Positions 30,189 through 43,836 of a DNA stretch of 64,000 nt are shown here, one piece after another. Position 1 is the stretch's first letter, and every line of letters starts with the position of its first letter. The stretch comes from Hofstenia miamia (taxonomy: Eukaryota > Xenacoelomorpha > Acoela > Hofsteniidae). A program made the position numbers and the translations under genes. The DNA is taken from contig CABFPE010000079.1 of assembly GCA_900660155.1 (NCBI GenBank), positions 1,615,022 through 1,679,021 of the forward strand, given 5' to 3'. The notes below the pieces were generated by a model. The model saw only the letters and a list, made by a program, of their open reading frames with translations, was not told where the DNA came from and did no database searches.

Positions 30189-33100
30189 CTAGAAAGGAAA
30201 GGCAGTCAAACTTAATAAATTATATCAATATTTATTCTCAAAAATATTATTTTCTTATTATATTTCATGTTAAAATTGTTTTTTTTCACAAAAGTTCACA
30301 GTTGTATGCTTTTCTATAAAAATTAATACGGAAAACCATTAAATTTAATATTTATCGCCTTATATGGAACAGAATTATAACAAGTGGAAGCTTTAAGCTC
30401 ACAAGACCAACCTGTTCTGAAACTAAACTCATTATTAATTCGCAAACTTCAATGAATTATACCAATCAAACTAAATCCAGCGTAAATAGTTTAGAGTAAA
30501 CCCATTTTATGGGCAATGGTAAGAAAGCAAACTTCAAGATTTGCTTTTTAATCCAAGTTAGCGTACAAATCCAGCACTGCGTAAATGTTTGTGCTTGGCA
30601 CACCTTAGTCGACTTAGATGGTTTATTTACAAAAAAGTATAGTTGAGGTGCATACTGAACATTAGGTGTGTGAAAAATTTGAAAGTTTTTTAAAAAATCA
30701 GATGCGTCATTGAAAGATAGTTAAGATTCTCACATACTTCAAGAATATGAATAGTCCTAATGCCAATTTTGAACATAACTTCGGAGCACATTTACTCATT
30801 GCTGCGAAGATATCGTGGAATCTACAAAATTCTCAAAATGCTGAGAGAAGATATTTTGAAAGTGTTGAAAAAGTCGAATGTAGCCACATCAGAGTTGTAA
30901 TCGGTTCAGGAAAACCGACAGTCCAGTTCGGTTTCGGGTGAAAAATCCAAGAAAAATCGGGTACGGTTTCTGGTAAGCCCACATGTTCTGTGAAAACTCC
31001 AGTTACTTCAATTACATTTAAAGGATTGTCATTGTTTGTATTAACAAAAATAGAAAGACAATCAGTTCCTTTGACAAATATTCATTAGATTTCTTTTCCT
31101 ATCAGGAAACAACCAAAGAGTGGGATTTAATATTATAAGCAGTGCATTAAACGTATAAAAGGAGAACAATACATTATCATTTGTTTAAAAATTTGAAGGA
31201 CACTTTGCCGTTCGGCATTTTGGGTAGGATTCGGGTAAGATGCTGTGCATTATGGGAAAATTTCGGGTACGTCTTTAAAAAATCATTGTGATGTTTAGGA
31301 TTAATAAATTAGCTTCTTTTACCAATTTTCAGATTCATTGTGGGGTAAACTTCTAGCCGTCAAGTATCTAACCGAGCTTCTTCCGAAATTATAATCACTC
31401 AAATAACTCGTTCCAATTTTCGACTAATTAATTAGAAACTGCACTGCTCAACAGAAATTTGATGGGTTTTAGTGATGAATTTTCAATAAAATCCATGCTG
31501 TAAAAAGGTGTTCTCATTTCAGTTATAGCGATGAGTTATTATCTAGAGATAGCAAATATGTACTGGAAATTATTTCCCTACAAAATAATATTTAATTCCT
31601 TCATTTAGTTGAACGGAAAGTCAAACGATATAATTATATTAGCTAGATTTTTATTTATCACAGTCACCTGCATTTTGGATAAAACATTTCATTCTAAATA
31701 ATAGCATTTAATATTTATTATATAAATTGTTACTAAAAGAGATTCTTACCGCTCTTAGCAACAAGGATCGAAGTCAAAGCATCTGGTACACTTGTTCCTG
31801 CGGCCAACACTGTTAATCCCATAATTGTATCTGGAACACCGAATGTATATCCTAAAGCAAATTACAAATATGTATCATTATCGATCTTGCTACAATGCTA
31901 CGCACATCCAATCAATGCCAGGTTCATGTGGAAGAAATAAGTCGCATTGGAAGTTTTCTTCAAACTTAAAAAAATATATATATACAGTACCGGCCATAAG
32001 TATTGAACCACTAATCTTCACAATTTATTTCTGCAATGAAGAGTACAATAACTTTGATGTTTATCACTAGGCTCAATTTTTGGTATTGTGAATTCAAATT
32101 TTCATCTAATTTTTTAATGATCCTATGCAGATACATGTGCAACAGAAACCAAGCTTTTCCAATGCATAGAACTTTAAACTCAATTAGTTTATTTTTATAA
32201 TTTTTCACAAATGACTCAATATAGATACATGTACAACAGAATTATATAGAAGCAACCAAAATAGCATATATAAGACTTCATTTTTTGAGGAAATAATTTT
32301 GAAAATATAGGCAAAATACAGGCAAAATTGCTCTATTTCTACTATTGTTTTAAATACAAAACACTCTAAAATACTGATGAAATGTTTATATTGTATGATT
32401 TTTTGTGAGAGTGATTTGGGCAAAAGGTGGAAATAACTAATTTAGAACAAAAGTTCATCATAATTTTCACTGTAGTACCCTTTTGAAACATAAGAAGGTC
32501 TCAATTTACGACTGAGTACTTTAGCAACGATGTGTTTGTGCCTAGCCTCCAGTCCGTATACTGTATGTGAAGCCTCGGAGGTTAACTTTACAGCTCGTTC
32601 AACACTCTGTGAGTGTGAGGGTAGATCTGGTAGTTCTAATTTAGTACCATTCAGCAAAGCTTCCTGAAGATCATTGTCAGAAATGTCTTCTGTGAGTGCA
32701 GGCTCACATATGCCGCTCTGAGAAAGGTTTATTAGTTCTGACCAATGATTAGCTTCAAAGTTAATAGTTGTAATCTTCTTCAATCTTTTCTTTGTGGATT
32801 TTCCCTTTCGGATGGACACAATCTTTCTCAATGCTGTTTCTCTCACTTCTAAATCCTCGCACTTCAACATTGATACCAACATGTTTTCTGGAAGTAGGCC
32901 GAAAGCATTGTATTTCAGATTATTGAAAGCGACATCACGAACATCTTCAGACTGTTGTTTGGTTCTTTGAATCATATCGAATATGTACTTTTGCTGACTA
33001 TGAAACTTCCCATCCTTTTTAATTTCAAACCAAGAAACAGCATAAACTTCCACTATATACTTGATCAGCTTCTGCATTGGATCATATAGTTCTGAAGGGT

Positions 33101-35617
33101 AAGCACCTCTTACCCATAGACTCATCAGTCTAATCGCCAACGTTAACCACCTCGCGTGATTGAGTGGACCAATTTTCCACGCTGCGTATCTTGGATTAAC
33201 CTTACCACGCGATATACCAAGTGCATACTCTAAAAGAAGACGTTGATCACTGCTAAGATCTTTCAGGGTATCTTCCGGGAAGAACATGTCGTCTAAGGCC
33301 CCACAGAATTTGGCGAAATTTACTTGCGGTAGCTCATGAAAGTCTTTTTCGCATAGTTTACCGATTGGTCCAGTAAAAGCAGTGGGACTTTTACTTGTAC
33401 CATCTAAATGTTTGAAAATAGCACGAAATGGTAACTCATTTTGATGCAAGGAGCATCCTATCGTGTGCAGCTTTCAGTTTATTTTAGTTTCAAGACATGT
33501 TACAAGGCCACTTTCCCAACCTGTGTTGGTGCTTGTATTATCTAGAAGTACAGCTTTTACTAGTTTCTCTGCCTGGAGAAGGCCAGTCGCTCCTTCCAAC
33601 GGTATCACTCTATGGGTGAGGTACTCTCCATGTTCATTTCCTGATTCTTTAGTGAAGGTCAAATGATGTTCTTTACCCCTTGCTTGTTTCAGTTTCTTAT
33701 CTCCCTTTTCGTCAGTCACTTCTTTATATAACATGGTCTCTTTATCAACTTTTCCATCTACACCGATGCAGATATACTTCTCTAGATTCTGAGTATGCTT
33801 TTCATCACTCGTACACTTAATTCTAGACTTTCCACTGTTCAGTTTTGACTTATCAACTATTATTTGTTTCACATCGAAATCATCTTTTAACAGTTCCATC
33901 ACCATCACCTTTAGATCAAGGATTAAGGCGTTAGCCAGACTAGCACCTAGCCTATATGATACATCACCCCGAACCAATTCCATCGCGAATCTGGGAGTTT
34001 TGAGAAAACTGTAGCCACCACTTATATTTGGACTGAACTCATCATCTTCATCGTTATCAGCTGATCTTTCCGATTCTGCAGAACTCAAATCTATATTTTG
34101 AGACGATGTTGCAGCGAAAGTAGAACTGGTCTCTTGCTGGTGTTTTTCAACCTGCTTTTGTAGTTTCTGTTCTGCTTCTAAGGACCTTTGATCTCTTTTA
34201 ACTGCTGCTTTATCAACAGGACCGAGTTGGAAGGAACCTTTCGGGCCTATCGTGGCCCTTTGGTCACGCAGATATTTTCTCTCCTCTATTGGTACCTTTT
34301 TTATGACGGACAGGTACATATGATATGTTGTACTTGACAGTTTTTATTTTTGCACGTTGCAAAATAGTCGTCGCATGGTACACGCAGAAATATCAAACAG
34401 TCTATCAATTTTGTCCTCTAGATTTTGTTCTTTCTTGGCAGAGAGAGACTTTCGGTTCATTTCTTTTACCTTTTTGAAACAGAGAGTATCTACAAGCTTC
34501 ACTATATAATATTTAACATATAATGGGAGCCTAGGATTTACAGCACGCCAAATGTCTATGATGTAAATTAGCGATTATTTTTGATATTTCATAGTCTTTC
34601 ATGTCCGGATTGCTATTTTGTAAGAAATAGCTATATTGAATGACTTTGCGGTTCGTTGGAAGTTCTGTTTTATCCAACGGAGATGGTTGTCCGCAGAATT
34701 TCTTTGCTGCATCAGCTCTAGTTAGAGTAGATTTGCGCTTTTTACCCATCACGGAGGTAAGGTAGACAGTTTACTTCTTATAGAAAATCTAAAAGTAGAC
34801 ATAAAATTAATTAATTAGATTGTGAAAATACGAATTAATATTCTGCCAGTAGCATATTTTATAGTTTTCACCCACCCACTATCACACTAAAAATAACACA
34901 TATTTAATTTATATTGAAAATCAAGCCTTATAATGGCGTATATATTTGACATATTTTATTATTATATTTTACAAAAACGAGAAAATATGAATAAAAACAT
35001 ATAAAAAACGAAGACAATTCCTCAAAATAGCATAGAGTTGTGACATTGAAAACACATGCTAGAATTAACCTAATACTAAAAGCAGTATATCTACACCAGT
35101 CCAATTTGGCAATTCCCATATCGACCCGCCTCAATATAAATATAAGTTAAAAATTTGAACTCACAGTAAAAAAATTTGTTATTCTAAGTTTTGTGTACGA
35201 ATTTATTCAGAAAATTTGGAAACATTTAGAGTAAAAGTTTGTAAAAATCCTATTATATCATTGATTTTGAAGTAGATTCATTCAAAGTGATGGGATTTTA
35301 GCAACATTTGAGTGGTCAATTTTTTAAGAAAAAGGAACAAATTTATGCAAAAATTTTAGAATAAACTATTTTTTTTACACTGAATTCGATTTTTTCACTA
35401 TAACTTACATACCATGATTATTTATAGAGATAGTATTTAGGGCACCCCTTCACAAGAGCATACATAAAAATTTAAATTCATAATGCCAAATTTGAGCTTA
35501 GTGATAAAAATCAAAGTTTGCAGGAAAAAATTGTGAAGATGAGTGGTTCAACACGAAAATGTTTCCAAACTTTTCCACAGGACTATATATATATAAATAA
35601 TATTTAGACCCATTTTT

Positions 35618-35661
<44 letters not shown>

Positions 35662-38600
35662 GTGGCATCTTTACATCATTTACCTATGAGAGTCATCATC
35701 CAGACTAATACATATGAAAAAAGTGCAATCCACACAATTGATAAAATGAACGTGAGCATGTATGCATTCTTCTTAGTGTCCTCGCGGCAATCGGGAACAG
35801 TATATCGTAGAATTAAATCAATTGGCGTCAAACTCAACTTTGCCCATTTGATGATCCTCGATTTGGTGCTTGTATCAATATCCTCTAAATGTACATGTGT
35901 GAAAAAAATTGATTCAAACAACACTTTTGCAATATAGAGTTTACTGACAAAAAATTTAATGTCATAGTATGCGAGATTGAGATCAGAGTCACCATATATC
36001 CGCACATGAAAACAATCTATTCAAATTTACTCTAACACACAAAGTATACACAAAACAATTAAATCTCGTGGTAATTTCCGACGAAACGTTTTTTTGAAAT
36101 TAATTATCTTTTCCTTAAATGCCAAGGTGAAACAGATAATTAAAATTGCGAAAAAGTTAATGGAATATTGAAATTCTTAGAACTTCGGTAAATTATCTAA
36201 GTCGGAATAAATCGAAGGAGGAATCAAGGGTGTAAAGTAATTGATTAGAAATAAATTGGGCTGAAAATGTCATTCGACGTAAACATAAACAAAGTTTTAA
36301 GGGCATTATCTTTATTTTAGTTTCATATTCCAGACTGTTAAAGCAATTTTTTTATAGTTACCGAATTCATACCTACTGCAACAACATAATTGTGTCTTTT
36401 ACTAATAAATCAATGAATATATATATTTATATATATACATACATATATATATATATATATATCGACCTTTTGTTCATTATTATGACAATTCTTCAGTAAT
36501 CTTAGCCACTAACTTAAAAAAAGTCAGGACATGTTTCAAATGAGGTATTTGTGGTGGCAAAATGTGCTGATAACAATAATATATTGTTTTTATATATTTC
36601 ATAATTATAGTTTGGAAAATTCCTTATTTCTATTAATATATATAGTACATAATACAAAGAAACATAATTTTTACCATCTTAAATTCAAGCAAAACTTAAA
36701 TAAAAATTTGCTGATAGAATAAATAGCCAAATATTGTCTAATATATTCTTTGAAAACAGATTCATATATAATATTCAAACAAAAATATTTAGGCGCGATT
36801 ATATTACTATTTAATTTAATTAATAAAACTCCAAAAATAAGCATTTCATTATTGTGAACTCCTGTATTATTTGTATGCCGTGTTACCTCCTAATCTGGAA
36901 TAGTACATTAATAAGAATAAGCATCCATCTGCTCAATGGAAACCGTGTTAACAAACTTCCCGCAACGCCTGAAAAACTCACATTAATGATTTATCCAAAA
37001 TTTATAAACGTAATGCATATATTACTCGTCTAACAAAGCTAAATGTGCAAAGCAATTCGGATCATAAGAAACATTTCACTATTAGTATATGCCTACATTA
37101 TAAGCATTCAACCCGCCTTTAATCATTTATGCTTCTTTTGTAGATGAACAAATTGAATAACAGAACACTGAAGGAATAGTGTATATCAGTGGGCCGAACA
37201 TCTTAAGAATCAGGAGCCCTCTCCGAAAATAAATGTTCATGTGAGTTCTCTATATTGAAGCTTATTAGTGTTCACTTTTTAATACTGTGTTTAAAATTTT
37301 GTTTCACCTCTAGTTTGTTAGTGTCCAGAAAGAACAAATTTAATTTCCAAAAATACCTGAAAAAATCAAGCCGATTAAATCTTGCAGGTAAGACAGGCTT
37401 TAAATTAGGTTTTGTAGTTCTAAAGATAAAAATATCATCTAGAGTGAGAACCGTCGTCTTAACATGCTACATACATTTTAGTGGACCTTTCAAAGTTTCA
37501 TGCAAAAAGAAATAAGAATTATAAAATATAGAATTCAATTGGATTATCAGCATATGTGAAGTCTTACCACATCATCTGGTTTGTTATCCAAATATGATTT
37601 GTGTTTTGGGTGGAAGTGACCCATGTCAGTGATTCTAGTGTAAAAAATTAGATGTTTTAAGATTTGAGACTTCTATCTACATTGTCGTTTTGAATTGTTG
37701 GATTGTGCGCGTAAAAAATTGTGCAACTAATTTATTTAAAAGATGTAGTGTATTTATTACACGCGTCGTATCAAAGTATGGGTTCAATTAGATGAAACGC
37801 TGTTGCATATATTAGAAATGTGATTAGTTAACACTTATCTGTAAGCTTTTAAATGTTTGTTTATTAACAATTTTCTTTATGACCTCATGTACCAGTGAGA
37901 AATGAATTTTCGGGTTAAGGTTGAACTTGTGTATTAAAAATTCATGCAGCGTTCTTATGTGGAAGTAGGGTAAGACATTAACTCCTTATGTAGCATTTGC
38001 AAAACGGAGTAAAGGCTTGTATATTTTGGATATTAGTTGGGTTGGAAGGAATACAATTCATACTAAGTTTTAAAGCAGGCAATATTCAAATTAGAACAAA
38101 ATGTCAAAACTACAAATCCACTGATAATTATTGTTTTCAAACTATTAGAATTTCAATTGATATTTTCCTTGGAGATCTCAACCAGATCTTTTCTTAGTTC
38201 CTTACAAAGTTTCAAAAAAGACACTTGTATAATTTTGCTTTATTTGGTGACACACTGATTGAGATTATTCTAATCTGTCTTGAACCCTAGTTTTTGCTCT
38301 ATAAAGCAGAATTTTTTTAATATAGATTTTAGTCTACTATCTCAAATTTTTTCTCTCTGTAGGGAGATTGAGATCTGCTTGGAGTGTAAGACATTCGTTT
38401 TCTATTTATTATGTTCTACTATTTTATTAAATTGCTCTTTTTAGTATTGAATTGATCAAATATTTTCGAAATCATAGTTCTTTCAATGGGCCCAAATAAC
38501 CAAGTTGTGTCAAATTGGGTAAATTTGAGAAGATGGGACGGTTTGGGTTGAGTCGAGTCTACTTATTATTCCAGTTGGACAGGCTCGAGTTGAAAAAGTT

Positions 38601-41600
38601 TGACAAGTTTCCAGGCCTGATTCTAAACACCTGCATGACTAACGGTTGGCAAAATTATGCGAAAATATATCGTAGTTGGATGCGTCAACTAAAAGATTCC
38701 AATACCATGATTATAATGAAGTAAATCCAGTAGTGAAAATAACGATTGGCTACCACTAATATCCCAGGCGTTTCTACACATTGTAAAGATTCAAATAAGG
38801 GTATCTCAAATGGAAAAGTGCCGTTGAAAAAATGTTAATAATTTCATATAATTCATGAATTTTCACCATAACAGGGACACACACTTACTCATAGATGTGT
38901 CAGTATCCCAGGATATCCAAATTGGAAAAAATTTTTTTGCAAAAGGGAACAAAATTATTTGGTACTTTAAGGTCGCAATGGACAGATTAAGATTAAATAG
39001 GAAACTCCCTGATTGCATCGAAAGTCACATGGATACATTAATAGTAATTTCTCCGTTTTAACTTTTCTTTAAAAAAACTTTCCTTAAGTTTATCACTTTG
39101 CTAGACACTATTTCGATTATCTCTTTAAATCTCAAATTAGAATATATATAAAACGACCTTTTAAGTTGACATTCTTAGAAAATGTCAAATATACGCCTTT
39201 TTAACCACAGTTGCTATTCTCAAAGCTTTACTCAACACTTAGTAGCAGAGTACTTACGGATTTCTACTTTAGATAATTCTTCTTCATTGGTAAGATTTCC
39301 ATTGATTGTGGATTTGGGATCATCCTCCTAAAGTTACACGTAAAGGATATATGCATAAGTCAAACAAAATGATATTTAGCACTTATGCTACTTTAAAAAT
39401 TATTTAATTTTACTTATTTCTAGGTTTTTGAATTTATTATATAAAATTAATGTATTTATTCAATAGTTTTTGAAATAGTTCATTATTTTTGTTTTCTTTC
39501 TGACGTCTTTATAAATAGAAAATGACTTTTATTAAGAAAGTTATTTATTGTACATTTCATTACTGTCAATTGAATCATTCCCAATACGAATTGCTTAAAA
39601 AGTCAAACTAAAAATAAAAAATTAATTAGAAAATGGCATTTTCTCTTCTAAAGCTAATTATTTTGTAAGTATTCAAAATAGATGTACTTACTGCGTCTTC
39701 AATCAAGCGGATGACTTCGATGTGATTATCCGTGAACGAAGTGCTGCTACCCAACAATTTATGAATTGTTTCTTCAATGAGTGAATTATAGTACATTATG
39801 GTGATGTATCCACAGTACAATAAAATGAAACCCAGGCCCTCTATCCTAAAATTTCTAAGGAATAATACATAATGGTCAAATATTAGAGCTTGAATAATAA
39901 TTTAAAAATTCTAATTGCTTTACGATTCACCTCAATTCCTATTTAAGTACATTTTGTCTTTGGTTTAAAAATTTGACATTTATTTTGTCAGTTCAATTCT
40001 ATTAAGCGATTACTCAAATGTTGCTTAGATATTTCTTTGGAATTCTTACAAAAATAGAAGTACAAGCTTTGCAAAAATAGCTTCGTTTGATTTAAACTTC
40101 AGAGTTGTAAACACACATACAGTTTTGGGAAAAAATCTGATTTAAATTAAGAAATCAAAAAAATCGGACTTTTTGATTTAAATCGGATTTATTGTCTAAA
40201 TTTTAATTTTACCCAGACAATCTTCCAAGATAGTAAATATTAGAAATCCTTTTGATACTACTATTTTTGAACTACAATAACTTAATCAATTTTAAATAAA
40301 CTGAAAATAAAATAAGACATGCAAAACAACATTTCAGAGGTTGCGAAATCATTCCAATATCACGGCAATTACTCCAAAACTATTCGAATATACTACTTGT
40401 ATCTCTTTTAGTATACTTGACTTAAATAAATAATTGAACTAATAGTGTGCTTTGATTTAAATCATTATTTAAATCCGATTTAAATCAATGATATAAATTT
40501 AGTGATTTAAATTGAGCAACACTGCCGACATATAATTATTAACATTCTAACCGAATTCTTTGAAATATGAAATGTATACAATTGATTTTCACTAAGTTTT
40601 CCATGGATTTTTGGAAGCATAACTTTATCAAATGGTTTCATATTATAATCTACTTCCTAGTATTGTAATGGAAAAGAATAAAAAAAATGTTATGATGCTC
40701 ACTTCTAAAAATTTCACGTGCAAAATATACTCTGTATTTTCAATTATTTATTGTCTATTACCTTGCACAACTCCAGTATAATTCCATCATTATTTAGGAT
40801 CCATCGATTTTCAAAACTCACAGGTGCATTTCAATTTTTAATATTAAAATTACTTAAATTTGTATTTTCTACTAACATAAGTGTGACCATAAGTAGTATT
40901 TAAGGATACGCGACTCTCCCAACACAATAATAATCTTAGCTATGTCACCCAAACGGATCCATTAAATTTAGCTCAAACCGATGAGCGAAAGTGACCCGGT
41001 TTTAGTTGCACGCGAAAAGTTTAAAAATATTCTAGATTATACATTGTACTAAATTAATTTCTCAATAAGAAAATTTATGCGGTATTTAATTTAAATTTGA
41101 AAAAAAATTTTTGATGCATAAAATAGGTTTTTTTTAAGTGTTAAAAATCAAAAACATTTTGAATTTATAGTGAGTGCACGAACATTCAAAATTGAAAATT
41201 TGTAACGTACGAGGATTTAGTTAGAAATTGGATATCTAAAATAGCAGTGGTGCAAACTATATTAAGAGAGTCTAAAAATGACTTACCAAATAACTCTGCC
41301 ATCGTAGAGAACTATGATCATTACAAATATGGTCAATATATAATATGTGCAGTCACGCATCAGTGGATACCAATTTAGTTGAATAACCTAAACTAGGAAG
41401 GTAAAGTTAAGCACAATGATCAATTCTTTGTTTATAAATAGTTGTTTACAAATGGGCAATTGGTTTTACTCTTAACAATGATTCATGCAAGTCAATTTGG
41501 AAACAATGCTTCATTAATGAATTCAATAATCATTAATGAAGAACCAAATTATGAAATATTTTACGTATAGCATTTGTATACAATGCATAAAATTTATTTA

Positions 41601-43798
41601 GTATTTGAATACATTTTCTATTGCAAATAATTATTTATTTAATATAAGCATTTATTACGTACAGACTGCATCGAGTAAGAATTAATCGAGGCAGATATCT
41701 GATTGTATAAACATTAATGCAACAATTTAGCAGATTTTTTTTAAAGCATAACATTCAAATTAGAAAAGCTAAAGGTCAATGTTCATTTTCTTCTTATTCA
41801 TTTAAACCGTATTCAGCTTAGGCATTTTGGGGCTGCTCAGGCCTGACGAAGGATTTTCTTCCTTTCCAAACTTTGGATTTAATGATGATACTATAAAGAA
41901 ACTTTACATAATTATTCCTCACTTCGAAGTGACTCCAGTATAATTCCATCATTATTTAGGATCCATCGATTTTCAAAACTCACAGGTGCATTTCAATTTT
42001 TAATATTAAAATTACTTAAATTTGTATTTTCTACTAACATAAGTGTGACCATAAGTAGTATTTAAGGATACGCGACTCTCCCAACACAATAATAATCTTA
42101 GCTATGTCACCCAAACGGATCCATTAAATTTAGCTCAAACCGATGAGCGAAAGTGACCCGGTTTTAGTTGCACGCGAAAAGTTTAAAAATATTCTAGATT
42201 ATACATTGTACTAAATTAATTTCTCAATAAGAAAATTTATGCGGTATTTAATTTAAATTTGAAAAAAAATTTTTGATGCATAAAATAGGTTTTTTTTAAG
42301 TGTTAAAAATCAAAAACATTTTGAATTTATAGTGAGTGCACGAACATTCAAAATTGAAAATTTGTAACGTACGAGGATTTAGTTAGAAATTGGATATCTA
42401 AAATAGCAGTGGTGCAAACTATATTAAGAGAGTCTAAAAATGACTTACCAAATAACTCTGCCATCGTAGAGAACTATGATCATTACAAATATGGTCAATA
42501 TATAATATGTGCAGTCACGCATCAGTGGATACCAATTTAGTTGAATAACCTAAACTAGGAAGGTAAAGTTAAGCACAATGATCAATTCTTTGTTTATAAA
42601 TAGTTGTTTACAAATGGGCAATTGGTTTTACTCTTAACAATGATTCATGCAAGTCAATTTGGAAACAATGCTTCATTAATGAATTCAATAATCATTAATG
42701 AAGAACCAAATTATGAAATATTTTACGTATAGCATTTGTATACAATGCATAAAATTTATTTAGTATTTGAATACATTTTCTATTGCAAATAATTATTTAT
42801 TTAATATAAGCATTTATTACGTACAGACTGCATCGAGTAAGAATTAATCGAGGCAGATATCTGATTGTATAAACATTAATGCAACAATTTAGCAGATTTT
42901 TTTTAAAGCATAACATTCAAATTAGAAAAGCTAAGGGTCAATGTTCATTTTCTTCTTATTCATTTAAACCGTATTCAGCTTAGGCATTTTGGGGCTGCTC
43001 AGGCCTGACGAAGGATTTTCTTCCTTTCCAAACTTTGTATTTAATGATGATACTATAAAGAAACTTTACATAATTATTCCTCACTTCGAAGTGATCAGCA
43101 CTATCGCTCAGAATTTTTGATGCCTGCATAATTTTTGGGGCTCCTCAGGCCTTAGGAAGGACTTCCTTCTTTTTCAAATTTTGGATTTAATGATGATACT
43201 ATAAAAAAAACTTTGCATTGGCATTCCTCACTTCGAAGTGATCAGCATCATCAGCTCAGAAATTTTGATGACTGCATAATTTTTTAATGAAGTCAATAAA
43301 TATCAAATTTTGCGAATTTTTTGAAATCAATGAAATATTGGCTTAAACCTTGAAAATGTCGGAATTGTAGGAAATTTATTTCTAAGTCATCTAATGTAAT
43401 TTTCTGTTCTCGTTATTTAGTGTTTCCATACTAACAATAGTGTCAATGACTCCCTCTGATTGAAAAGGGTTCAAGTAACATTATTGCATTTCTATTGTCT
43501 GTAGCATTCATTACGCTATAATATTTTGCCAATCAACTGATCTTGTCGTAGCTCGCCCACGAAATTTTCGTTTATGAAGAATTAGACTCCCATGCATCCG
43601 TAGTAAGCGAAACATTTAGCTCGTTGTTTAATGGAATACGTCATCAAATGTTGCCGTTGAAATACTAATAAATGTTTTTGAAAAATTCCTATTTACTGCA
43701 TTCAAATTGTTTAAATTGTAAATTTTCTAGAAAATTAATAATTTTCAGAAAAAAATATCAAACTCATAATTTAAGGTAACTGGTAAAAAATATTATAC

Positions 43799-43836
<38 letters not shown>

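Noticed and set aside
30880-31290. TCGGGTA-rich patch in an exchanger intron as a TIR element
   Set aside because: The repeated words are in the same orientation and no inverted ends could be paired.
38500-38724. Frame [20 protein letters not shown] as a small gene
   Set aside because: It lies in GC-richer repeat-like DNA inside an intron with no splice support or recognisable domain.
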